Shown: positions 1 to 7,685, counted from the stretch's first letter. The stretch is 10,119 nt of DNA from Asterionellopsis glacialis (GCA_014885115.2 WKLE02001230.1:5577-15695), one strand, 5' to 3'. Notes: a model not told the origin generated them from the letters alone. A program made the numbers and translations.

Positions 1-206
1 TGAAAGAAGAAAAGGCTTCATGTGGGTTGGATAACATTTCCGGTATTTCGAAAATTAGTTAACACGAAAGGTGTCTTTCTAGGACAGAACTGTTACCAGG
101 TAAGTGCTACGGCGATGTACAGAATAATGATATCCATTAATTATTGCTGGTATTTCGATTTAGCTCAATGGATTGTTCAAATGAAATATTTTAGCGATCC
201 TATTAA
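1..206 (+). CDS. Possible 3' end of an upstream gene, last intron and short final exon
   Basis: A frame open from position 4 (TGA at 1-3, no ATG) runs to a near-perfect plant/protist donor, CAG|GTAAGT, with the exon ending at 99 in phase 0. An acceptor TTTTAG at 189-194 would join it to a four-codon final exon, R-S-Y-stop, at 195-206, giving a 95-bp intron. The coding piece (about 32 residues, including GWITFPVFRKLV) is not recognised. Any real gene must begin to the left of the window or at an acceptor in the first bases. Alternatively the donor belongs to a 5'-UTR intron of the gene starting at 513, or is chance. Support is limited to the splice consensus and phase agreement. Confidence 0.2.
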
Positions 207-512
207 ATGATACACGACAATACATTTCAAAGGTCACGACTCCAACACTTAACAACATCAAAAGAAAAGAACCACACATAGACGACCCAACGCATCATTC
301 ATAATATTACAGTGTTCGTAAGAAACAAGAAAAAATGGTTTTCACGATCTAGGCAAGAACGAAACGTTCATTTTCTTGCGAGTCTAGAAAACACTGCTTT
401 CTCAGATAAAGATAGGAACGAACCATCGTTTTCCCGACAATCAGATTGGTACTTGTTTTGGAAAGAGCATAAAACAGAACTAAAGCCGACATACATTCCC
501 AAAACAAACAGC
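207..512. other. Non-coding stretch upstream of the PKD-like gene
   Basis: I see no gene here. The frame of the downstream gene stays open back to about 312 but has no ATG before 513. An out-of-frame ATG at 335 opens a six-codon ORF ending in TAG, so it could act as a short uORF if transcription starts to its left. No clear TATA box is visible. The stretch presumably holds the promoter and 5' leader of the 513 gene. Confidence 0.4.
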
Positions 513-1121
513 ATGGCTTTTTCCCTAATTTCTGAAACCAAGTTTATGTTCTTGGTTGTATCAGGCCTTTTACTAGCAACTTATACTTATGCAGTAGCGG
601 TCGAGGTGTGTGGATATATCGTAAAAACTTTTCACAATTGGGCAATCCATATTCGTTAAGAGGTTACTCTTGCTCATTTTTTTCTTTTGTTTCTTTCCAA
701 AATGAAGGATCTTGTATTTACGTGTTCACCTGTTGGTCGAGTGACAAGATGGAAATTTACAGCAAATGAAAAGAGCGGTCCTACACACTTTGTTGCTGAT
801 TGGGGTTTTGGTCCAGATAAAGCATTTGCTAAATTAGATCAGGGTGAATCATGGACATTGAAACATTCATATGAAGAAGAAGGAAAGTACAAAGTTACCC
901 TGCTTGTTGGTGATGGTGAAAATATTGATCATGAGCATACCATGTGCATTCAAATTATGAGCGATGAATGCGATCCAGAACGTCCCATAGATGAATGTGA
1001 CGATGCTGTAGATGAACCAGGTGTACACTTCTCTACATCAGAGTCTTCTGCTACTACTGTAGTTGGGCACACCGTAACAACTCTTCTAGGTGTCAGTGCA
1101 ATGATGGCGGCATTCTATTAA
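513..1121 (+). CDS. Small secreted PKD-domain protein with probable GPI anchor (2 exons)
   Basis: Exons at 513-605 and 708-1121 give 168 residues. The ATG at 513 is chosen because it starts a typical signal peptide: short n-region, hydrophobic core FMFLVVSGLLLATYTYAVA, likely cleavage after AVA near residue 29. After the leader comes one PKD-like beta-sandwich, roughly residues 34-98. It shows the family pattern: ADWGFGPD stands in for the WDFGDG turn, followed by LKHSYEEEGKYKVTLLV. PKD domains are extracellular binding or adhesion modules; the ligand here is unknown. An acidic Cys-containing stretch (SDECDPERPIDECDD) follows. A Ser/Thr-rich spacer leads to a hydrophobic end (VTTLLGVSAMMAAFY), as expected for a GPI-attachment signal. 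The protein is probably displayed on the cell surface. It is unusually short for a PKD protein and has no catalytic domain. The domain and leader are visible in sequence; GPI anchoring is inferred. Confidence 0.7.
606..707 (+). other. Intron of the PKD-like gene (102 bp, phase 0)
   Basis: Donor GAG|GTGTGT and acceptor AATGAAG|GAT, with a T-rich tract (TTTTTTTCTTTTGTTTCTTTCC) just before the acceptor. Its length is divisible by three but it carries an in-frame TAA at 657-659, so it must be removed to join the signal peptide to the PKD-like domain. The two exons share the same frame, which supports the model. Donors at 608 or 610 would break the frame or change phase. Confidence 0.65.
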
Positions 1122-1207
1122 TGACAACAAACTCAACAATGCCATCGAATTAGTTATCATTTAGGACTGTATATTTTATATTTTTAAAGACAGATAGTAG
1201 TAACTTA

Positions 1208-1525
1208 TCATCTCATTTTTAGCTTACCTGTCTGAAATTGCATTCCTATTACCCCTTTTTTATATGCACTGTTGGTAAAATTTTCTAATGCAATCTTTTC
1301 AGTTGTAATTTTGTTACGTGGAAAGCTCATAGGCTGACTGTCGGCACTTTTTGAGTTATCTGGTGCCAATATGAAAGTGGTCTGGTTTTGACATAGCCAA
1401 TTAAGCTGCACAAAACTTTCGTCTGTTGTAAAAACATCACACAGATAGGGAGTATTGATGATATCACTGAGGTTCTCTCTAAGTTCCAAATGATGTAATA
1501 TTCGTATTTGTAAGAATCTCATCAT
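1208..1525 (-). CDS. Hypothetical protein, 105 codons, possibly spliced near its end
   Basis: An ATG-ATG start at 1525 opens a 105-residue frame ending in TGA at 1208. I do not recognise the product. It has no signal peptide, membrane segment or repeat; composition is ordinary with a hydrophilic middle (LAPDNSKSADSQ). Near the end the minus strand reads ACAG|GTAAGC at 1228/1227, a strong splice donor. With an acceptor ATACAG about 60 bp further on, the protein would instead finish with a five-residue tail. The ORF lies between the convergent 3' ends of the PKD-like gene and the GNAT gene, in tandem with the latter. It could be a small real gene, an exon of an unrecognised gene, or chance in the GNAT 3' flank. 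Confidence 0.3.
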   Translation of the reverse strand: MMRFLQIRILHHLELRENLSDIINTPYLCDVFTTDESFVQLNWLCQNQTTFILAPDNSKSADSQPMSFPRNKITTEKIALENFTNSAYKKGVIGMQFQTGKLKMR

Positions 1526-1590
1526 GTAATTTTGTTATGGATCATATCAGCAGTATAACATGCCGACTATTTTTTTAAAAGTCATACAGT

Positions 1591-2391
1591 TTAACTAGTA
1601 CTTTTGGTTAAGTTTTTATACAAAAGTAAATGTGGACGTTCTTCATAGACGCGCTTTCGTCTTACTGTAACAGGTACCATGCGTCCTTCTTGGATGTAAC
1701 CCTTCCGTCGAAAGAAATTAAGTGCAACATGGTTCGTAGGTTCAACTTCTGCATACAATACATCTTGATTCCATGCTTCACATACAGCTAATTCTTCACA
1801 TTTTTGTAGCAATAAATTTCCTACACCCTTTTTCTGATACATGGGCAGTACAGCCAAGACACCAATAGTAGCACCTACCAGCACATCATCATTGTTGTTG
1901 TTGCTATTATTATTATTATCTGGGTAGGTGTTTGTCGTTGTTATTGCTGTTTTCTCCTCATTATTGAGATCTACTTTTTCTTTTTGTTGTTGTACACCCA
2001 AATGTTGAGATATGCCTAATTCTGCCATTCCAACAACTTCAGAATTTACTTTTGCCAACAACACAGTGTACTTGTTTCCTTTCATTTGTTTCGCTGTATT
2101 CCAATATTGATCGCGTATATCACGTTCTGTTACAAATTGTTCTACAAACCACCAGCCAATCTTTTCAACCCATGTCTCACCACCTGGTTTATCAAATACA
2201 TTTACCAATAATGATGATATTTGTTGAAAGTCTTTTGGAGTTTTAGGTACAACAACACGTATGGGAAGTTTTGATGACGAGGACGATGATGGTGATTGTT
2301 GTTGTTGGAGGGATTGTGTAATGGAAGAAGGTAATATTACAAACATTAACACCATCAATGGCACCTTTATGTTTGGTACTATATGAATCAT
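1591..2391 (-). CDS. GNAT-family N-acetyltransferase with N-terminal signal sequence
   Basis: This protein of 266 residues should transfer an acetyl group from acetyl-CoA to an amine; the substrate cannot be told. The frame is open to 2469, but the first ATG is at 2391 and begins a signal-peptide or signal-anchor-like stretch (residues 8-24, KVPLMVLMFVILPSSIT), so I use it. A Gln/Ser-rich low-complexity linker follows (27-40). The GNAT fold covers about 43-262. Motif A is GVLAVLPMYQKKGVGNLLLQ, with the acetyl-CoA pyrophosphate loop Q186-K-K-G-V-G191. The later strand-helix part is LYAEVEPTNHVALNFFRRKGY (212-232). Between the GMAELG strand (121-126) and motif A sits an insert of about 45 residues with runs of Asn and Asp. 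It is encoded by ATT/GTT repeats and is probably a surface loop. No diatom plastid ASAFAP-type motif is evident after the leader, so ER or secretory location is more likely than plastid. No intron is needed. Confidence 0.8.
   Translation of the reverse strand: MIHIVPNIKVPLMVLMFVILPSSITQSLQQQQSPSSSSSSKLPIRVVVPKTPKDFQQISSLLVNVFDKPGGETWVEKIGWWFVEQFVTERDIRDQYWNTAKQMKGNKYTVLLAKVNSEVVGMAELGISQHLGVQQQKEKVDLNNEEKTAITTTNTYPDNNNNSNNNNDDVLVGATIGVLAVLPMYQKKGVGNLLLQKCEELAVCEAWNQDVLYAEVEPTNHVALNFFRRKGYIQEGRMVPVTVRRKRVYEERPHLLLYKNLTKSTS
1885..1920. repeat. Trinucleotide microsatellite inside the GNAT gene
   Basis: Plus-strand ATC/ATT-GTT-GTT-GTT and ATT repeats encode the Asn/Asp run (about residues 158-169) of the GNAT protein. 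All units are in frame, so slippage would change loop length without breaking the gene. A second short GTT run near 2296-2310 encodes its Gln stretch. Confidence 0.8.
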
Positions 2392-3220
2392 GGTGGTCCA
2401 AAAGAAGGATATTGTCGAGAAATATTGAGAGTCTTCTGTGCTAACAAAATTAACTGTACGTGTAGACACCGTAAATTCCTATAAATTGTAGAGGAATTTA
2501 TTTGATACTGTTCCAACAAAGACATGTATGAATAATGAAGAGCATTAAAGGATGTGTATGCTGATACACGCTAATTTGACATGTGATTATTCTTGTTTCA
2601 CAGTCGTTGATGTCGACGCAATTCCTTTCTCATTTTTCATGAAAGGTGTAAAGAATTTCTTGCTCGACAGCTCTGAGAAAACGGGTCAAAAGTAAGTGTT
2701 GGCTAATACTTCAAGTGACTTCCTACAAACTGTACTTTTCTGTAAAGATATATGCAATTTTATGTAGAGAAATCATAAGAAAATGGCTAACAAAGGGTAT
2801 CTATTCATAAGAAAACTTATTAGGCAACGCTAGAGAAAGAGTAGGACTAGTCTACCTACTAGGACTACATATGTGTCCGTCTGTACATCCGTCTCGGATT
2901 GCGTCAGTGGCCAGTCACGTTTTATAACTCTATCTCTCGTACGCCAGTAGTATCGGACAAGAAGCACCCCTCTTAGCTGAATGTAAGCAAAATTCGCTCT
3001 AGTAGAGACTGCTTCACACACCAACAAAACTTTTTCACATGACGTTTAGACAAAGACTTACTTATACTTTTAAAACATTCTACTAAACTAACTTCTTTTG
3101 CTGTTGTTGCAATAATGCTATCAAACACCAACATGTTGACAATGCTACCATCACAAAATGCCCCACCCACGTCCCATCCCCAGCTTTTCTTCCCTTCTAC
3201 CTAAAAGTAACTTTTTTTTT
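2392..3220. other. Intergenic stretch between the GNAT and dehydrogenase genes
   Basis: No gene can be supported. The left part is the 5' flank of the GNAT gene and holds a perfect hairpin (listed separately). The right part is the 3' flank of the dehydrogenase, ending in an 11-base T run at 3212-3222. Minus-strand open frames at about 2830-3170 lack recognisable domains; one passes a GTAAGT donor-like site near 3056. The piece at 2830-2960 is richer in CpG than its surroundings, for no evident reason. Confidence 0.45.
2472..2500. repeat. Perfect 9-bp inverted repeat upstream of the GNAT gene
   Basis: Arms TAAATTCCT (2472-2480) and AGGAATTTA (2492-2500) are exact reverse complements around an 11-base A/T-rich loop. 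It lies 81 bp upstream of the GNAT ATG. It could be a dimeric protein site in the promoter, a 5'-UTR hairpin, or chance in AT-rich DNA. Confidence 0.6.
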
Positions 3221-3270
3221 TTCAAATGGTAATTTTTCATACTTATTCAAATGGTAATTTTTCATACTTT
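3221..3270. repeat. 25-bp tandem duplication across the dehydrogenase stop codon
   Basis: Copies 3221-3245 and 3246-3270 both read TTCAAATGGTAATTTTTCAT followed by ACTT, then A in the first and T in the second: 24 of 25 identical and directly abutting. On the minus strand the right copy encodes the last residues of the dehydrogenase (KYEKLPFE), and the left copy begins with its TAA stop. Confidence 0.95.
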
Positions 3271-5026
3271 TCTTTTAATCCAGGACGTGTATTGCGTAAA
3301 TCAATCATATTCTGCTGCAAGGACGAAGGTACTTTCATACCACCCTGGGCTGTACGAGCCAAACGTTGATCGTGTTCTAATTCACCAGCGGTCCAAATAC
3401 GTCCAGGCCCCGTAGGTGATTTACGTGATTCTCTTATGGCTTGTAAAAGTGATTTTGTATTCTTGGTGAAGGTGGATAGTGGACACAAACTTTCAATATC
3501 AATAGCTAAAAAGAAATGACCTAAAGGCATGGGAATAGGTTTACCTGTCTTACGATCCACACCACATACATCTTCACCAAAGGGACCTGATTGGAAGGCC
3601 GTCGATAATAATTCAACAACAGTTGCCCATCCATAACCTAGAGAAATAAAGTAGAAACCGAATTTTAAGGAAATGGAAAGACTAATGTCAGCATCATGGC
3701 GTGTATGTGCAGGGTGTGTATCTCAATATGATACCACCTCGATTATGCCAACACCACCAGCAAAAACAGAAATCATTTTGCTTTCTTTCTTGATAGGAAG
3801 GTTGGTTCTGTTTGCTTTATTGCAATAGGATGTGTACGTACCTTTATAACCACCCATTTTATCACCTGCACCACCCATGGGTGTTAATGCACATTTACCT
3901 AAAACCATATCTTTTAAAATACCTTCTGTATCTGTACGTTCAATACCATCATTATCAATGACAACACCTTGGGGTGTAGCAACACCCTCGCGTGCGTACT
4001 TTTCAATCTTACCACGTTGATTGACCGAAGTGGCACAATCAATGACAAATGGGAAATCTTCATCAGATGGGATACCAAAACAAAGTGGATTTGTACCTAT
4101 AATCATAATGTACATGATGATAATATATTATGGGTGAGCATTGTAGAGATGAATGTCAAGATATGTGTACAGTATTTGAAAAAAGACTTCTTGTCAAGAA
4201 AGTTTTTCAACAATACCAATCAAGCAAGTCGTTCAATTGCTGAATCGACGAACAGCGTACCTAACATGGGTTCTACACCAAAGGTAGGTGCAATCGATGG
4301 ACGGGCATTGGTACCCGTAAAGCCAATACATCCAGCTTCGGTTGCCATGGTAGCATAATATCCAGCAATACCATAATGGGTTGAATTTTGGACGGCCACA
4401 AATCCTACACCATGTTTCTTTGCTTTATCAATCGCCATTTGCATACAATGTGGACCAATGTACAATCCAAGTCCTAAATTACCATCCACCAAGGCGGTAG
4501 TATCTGTTTCCTTTAAAACATCAATTGGTTTACTGGGCCATAAAATGCCCTGATCGATACGATCACAATAAATTGGTTTGAGACGTCCTAATCCATGTGA
4601 GTCAATGCCTCGTTTATCAGCTTCAATTAGCACTTCGGAACATGTTTCAGCACGATCTTCGGGAACACCATAACTTAAAAATACTTCCTTCATGAATTGT
4701 TTCATATAATCAAAATCAATAATGGTATCGACGGGTTTGTCGGAATCGCCACCATTTGGTTTTTGTGGAAACTCGACAGTGACACCGTACACGGATGATC
4801 CAATCGCAAAGACAACGTCGGACGGATTGGCACTTTCATCTTTTTGAGCATATTCTTGCAATAATTTTGCAACTTGGTTTCGCACTTTGACATCTAAATG
4901 TCCCTGTGGATTCGTACCAATTAATTCTAAAATTTGACTTCGATAATTAGGAGTAGTAGTTGCCATGGTGGATACAGTGGAAGGACGAAGAAGAAGTAGG
5001 AGTAGTCCCAATAATTTCATACACAA
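3243..5026 (-). CDS. Malate/L-lactate dehydrogenase-type NAD(P)-dependent oxidoreductase (Ldh2 family), 3 exons
   Basis: Exons 5026-4261, 4096-3842 and 3637-3243 join to 471 residues. The family reduces 2-oxo acids or related substrates (malate, lactate, ureidoglycolate, diketogulonate, cyclic imino acids) with NAD(P)H; which one applies here cannot be read from sequence. Landmarks are EADKRGIDSHGLGR (135-148, with the family SHG motif and His144), VQNSTHYGIAGYYATMA (212-228), GTNARPSIAP (238-247), LGTNPLCFGIP (255-265), FVIDCATSVNQRGKI (272-286), TPMGGAGDKMGGYKGYGW (327-344), GHFFLAID, and the C-terminal ELEHDQRLARTAQGG. Nothing in the core is missing. Residues 1-20 (MCMKLLGLLLLLLRPSTVST) look like a signal peptide, and about 80 further residues precede the core, making it longer than the usual 330-370. 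Met21 (MATTTPN) is an alternative start that would give a cytosolic enzyme. Its neighbours suggest no pathway. Confidence 0.9.
3638..3841 (-). other. Dehydrogenase intron 2 (204 bp, phase 1)
   Basis: Donor AAAG|GTACGT and acceptor TCTCTAG|GTTATGG split a Gly codon (G|GT) inside the conserved GGYKGYGW motif. The protein motif is continuous only when this segment is removed, which fixes both ends. Confidence 0.9.
4097..4260 (-). other. Dehydrogenase intron 1 (164 bp, phase 1), flanked by a 7-bp direct repeat
   Basis: Donor TTAG|GTACGC and acceptor ATTATAG|GTACAAA split a Gly codon inside the conserved LGTNPLCFG motif. The minus-strand heptamer TAGGTAC spans both boundaries (plus-strand GTACCTA at 4093-4099 and 4257-4263), spaced exactly one intron length apart. 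Confidence 0.92.
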
Positions 5027-5760
5027 TCAATGAAATATGGGTCTTGTCGAAGAAAAAAAATAAGAATGCGATGGATTGCGAGAAGCAAGAGAGAACGCAA
5101 TTTCAAATAATGCCCATCATGCTTTTTCGCTAGCTATTTATTAATACGACTACCGGACTTGCAAGGAGCAAGAGCTTTTTTGACATCAGAGATGTCAACT
5201 CGGCTTGAAACTATTCGCAGTACTAATTATGCGTATAATTTTACGGAGGAGAGTGAACCAACTTTTCCATGATACGAAGCCGAACAGACGCCCTCGTCCT
5301 TGCGACCATCCGTAGAAACCGACCAAGACAGAAAGATGGGAACCCCTTTTCTTCAAGAAGAACTCCCCCAAGATTTTTGTCTCGTTATGCTTCTCATTGT
5401 GGTACATTCACACAATAGTTGAAGTACTATTTTGCGTTCATATACTTCCAATGTCCTAATATTTATTGATTCCACAGATACAGTATGCTATTATACATAA
5501 TATTTATTTTATTTAACACAATTAATTTGAATGAAAGCAAAAAGGCAGCACTAAGGACTTGGATCATTCATTGAAAAAAAATCTGCTCAGTTTTTGCCGT
5601 CTGTTCTATGTATAAAAAAACATTGCTGAAATTAATGCTCAAAATAGTATATGAAAGAATATCAACATTCATTTATTGAATTTAATTACAATTTTGATAT
5701 CATAGTAGTTACCAAAAAAAACTTGGGGTATTATATTAGTTAGGCTACTTGTATGATGTA
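5027..5760. other. Intergenic stretch upstream of the dehydrogenase
   Basis: It holds the 5' flank of the dehydrogenase. The part at 5041-5340 is rich in CpG, contains a spaced palindrome at 5180-5198, and has a 70-codon minus-strand frame from an ATG at 5407 to 5195 with no recognisable domain; I do not call it a gene. From about 5400 the DNA becomes very AT-rich (for example AATATTTATTTTATTTAACA) with almost no CpG, and I see nothing functional there. Confidence 0.45.
5180..5198. promoter_or_regulatory. Spaced palindrome in the dehydrogenase 5' flank
   Basis: TTGACATC-AGA-GATGTCAA has perfect 8-bp arms and a 3-bp spacer, 154 bp upstream of the dehydrogenase ATG. The form suits a dimeric transcription factor. 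The TGAC half is shared with bZIP-type sites but the full bZIP core TGACGT is not present. The regulatory role is inferred from shape and position only. Confidence 0.3.
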
Positions 5761-5811
5761 CTCTAGCTAACAAACTCCTCAGGTTTAAAGTCAAAACTTC
5801 ATACTGGTGTA

Positions 5812-6940
5812 TTACATAAATCCATCACAGTAGCCAAAGGTTGCATTAAATAAAAAGGAAGATTCATCTTCCACAGGAACTGTCACTCCACGATAATGCT
5901 CCAGTAACTGCCTTGTGCACAACCATTCTCTGTACATATCAGAGCATGCAAATTCCACCAAATATTCAAATTCAGAAACATCCCAAACTTTGCAAGATGT
6001 GGGGTGTTTACAGTAGGTAAAATGAGCCAGAGTTGTTTTGTTGATGGGCCACTTCTCTGACACTGGGTATCATTGCAATTCTTTCCTCCATCTCTGCATG
6101 TTGTGTCATGCCAAAAAGCATTTTTTGTATAGAGTGGAGAGCTTTTGGAATATATTGAATGGAGGGATGATCAACAGGGATTATTGCCAATTTTATTCAC
6201 TTTGCATGTATAAACTCCACAGAAGTTTCCCAGTGTTCATTATAATAATGTGTCGGCAGCCCCTGAATTTTGTTAGAGCTCCCAAAATGTGTTTCCCTAT
6301 CTCCTGATCCATGCCGCCCTTTATCTAAACCCAGCCCAAATACAAAATCTCCATCTTTTACTATTTGAAAAATTTCATCAAACATGGTCTGATTTAGTCA
6401 AACCATCATGAAGCATCCCTGCACACCAACTCGCTGTTCAAACTATCCTTTGTTTAACATGTTTTGTAATCTTTGGTATAAAATGAATGGAATGTTTTAT
6501 TTTGAATTGCCATTGATGATTTTGTAATTTCACCTGTCAAGTTTTTTAAATTCTTCTTGACTGTGTTTGTTTTGATCTTGTTAATGTTGATGCAGATAAG
6601 TAGGTGCAATATATCCCTCATTGACCAGTCTTTTCCTAGCATTACTTCCTTCTTGTGTATGATGTGGATACAACATTGTTGTATCAAACAATGTATCAAA
6701 AGATTTCAACAGCAATAAGGTATCATAATAAAGATTAAATGATATGGGATGAACTTCTGGATCAATTGTATAGGTGTACAACTTCAAGAGCTCACTTTGA
6801 CCATAACATCCATCATATGTAATGCTATCATTGAGAGGTGCCTTTATTGTCTCAGGTGTAACCGGTAACTCTCCATTCACTGCACTGTAAAGTTCTCAGA
6901 TCACATTGAATTTGCACATCTGCTGTTGTTGAGATGTTGA
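5812..6940 (-). pseudogene. Decayed reading frame of unknown family
   Basis: Minus-strand fragments read like former protein but are broken. From about 6940 to 6581 the frame reads MCKFNVI, then TGA at 6898-6896, then ELYSAVNGELPVTPETI and about 90 further residues to TAA. After a gap with several stops, the same frame resumes near 6385 (FDEIFQIVKDGDFVFGLGL), crosses a single TGA at 6199-6197 and continues to about 6060. There the sense passes to another frame (KWPINKTTLAHFTYCKHPTS onward), which ends at 5812. I recognise no transposase, reverse transcriptase or other domain. Both isolated TGA stops would be Arg CGA with one C-to-T change, which fits the strong CpG loss of the whole tract. 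It could be a dead mobile element, a dead gene, or a gene whose introns I cannot place. Confidence 0.45.
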
Positions 6941-7191
6941 GGCAAAAAACAGTAGATTTCCAAGATGTATTGAGAGTTAGGATTGAGTGGGTAAAAAATG
7001 AGCTCAGGGGAATGCTTGAGAACAACAATATTGTCTCAAAAGTATTTGTTATACTTCAAACTGCAACCTGTCAAGGTAATGTGGTAAGCAACGGAGGCAA
7101 CTGGTGGCTGTTCTGGGCTTTATTTATTCTCATCGATGTTGGCATTGGTACACTGTTATCAATGTTGTGCTTGCATCCATGGCTCCATTGA
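6934..7191 (+). CDS. Unrecognised 85-codon ORF with one membrane segment, inside the CpG-depleted tract
   Basis: An ATG at 6934 opens 85 residues ending in TGA. It has a charged N-terminal part (RVRIEWVKNELRGMLENNN) and a strongly hydrophobic stretch at about residues 57-78 (NWWLFWALFILIDVGIGTLL). No family is recognised. Because it lies in the CpG-depleted tract beside broken frames on the other strand, it may be part of the same relic or a chance frame. Confidence 0.18.
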   Translation: MLRQKTVDFQDVLRVRIEWVKNELRGMLENNNIVSKVFVILQTATCQGNVVSNGGNWWLFWALFILIDVGIGTLLSMLCLHPWLH

Positions 7192-7397
7192 TAACTTTCC
7201 TAATGCTAGAAGAAAAACATCAAAATTGAAGAATCTGCATTCTGGCTGTGATTTTCATTATCTTGGCCAGTCATGTAGGTCTTGATTATGCTGCTTTCCT
7301 TGTACAGCAGCACAAACATGGTATAGAAGAGCACAAGGTAAAATACCAGGATTGCTTTGGGTTTGTTATCGAAACCGAGCACTTTGTTCGTTGTTGG

Positions 7398-7421
7398 GTT
7401 TGTTTGTTTGCTTGTTTGTTT
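7398..7421. repeat. Imperfect (GTTT)n microsatellite
   Basis: About six GTTT units, with one interruption (GCTT), lie in non-coding DNA between the CpG-depleted tract and the protease promoter. Confidence 0.8.
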
Positions 7422-7605
7422 CATATCTCTCGAACTGAGTCAAAAGTCAGAAAAAATTGTGTCCTACTACATGACCCGTATGTAAGAAAATATTGGTACA
7501 TTTCTCAATCCGAAAATTAGCTCTTTTAAGTATTAATAATGTATTTAATCAACAATCACCTCTAGGAGTTTTTGAAGAGGGACAAAAAATTTGGTTCATA
7601 TATAC

Positions 7606-7685
7606 TACGTGACGGTAAGCTTGCAATTTAGCGTCCAAAAAAGAAAAAAAGAAGCTTGCAAAAAATAAAGCCAAGACATATAAAA
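7606..7685 (+). promoter_or_regulatory. Probable core promoter of the serine protease gene
   Basis: TATAAAA at 7679-7685 lies 61 bp before the protease ATG at 7746, leaving room for a start site about 30 bp downstream and a short leader. Upstream are two copies of AAGCTTGCAA 35 bp apart and a TACGTGACG element containing bZIP-like ACGTGA/TGACG cores. The arrangement is seen in the sequence; its role is inferred. Confidence 0.4.

Larger units (their letters stand above)
5761..7320. other. CpG-depleted tract
   Basis: By direct count only seven CpG dinucleotides occur in these 1560 bases (lines beginning 5881, 6241, 6301, 6421, 6841 with one each, and 7081 with two). The 240 bases at 4561-4800 alone hold twelve. 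TpG and CpA are abundant. This is the footprint of long-term cytosine methylation and deamination, as expected for a silenced insertion. No target-site duplication or terminal repeat was found. Confidence 0.75.

Noticed and set aside
2392..2469. Upstream extension of the GNAT frame to 2469
   Set aside because: The extension begins with GTG, not ATG, in a eukaryotic gene; the first ATG at 2391 starts a good leader.
2830..3170. Overlapping minus-strand open frames, one with a GTAAGT donor-like site near 3056
   Set aside because: Short, without domains or a supported acceptor, and lying in the dehydrogenase 3' flank; no coding signal beyond being open.
5195..5407. 70-codon minus-strand ORF with an ATG, in CpG-rich DNA upstream of the dehydrogenase
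   Set aside because: Basic, unstructured-looking composition with no recognisable motif; equally well explained as promoter or leader sequence.
5400..5775. Minus-strand TGTTAG after a short purine-rich stretch near 5775, like the start of a diatom Copia-type LTR
   Set aside because: No matching second LTR, primer-binding site, integrase or reverse transcriptase could be found between here and 7700; the adjacent broken frame does not resemble a Copia RNase H end.
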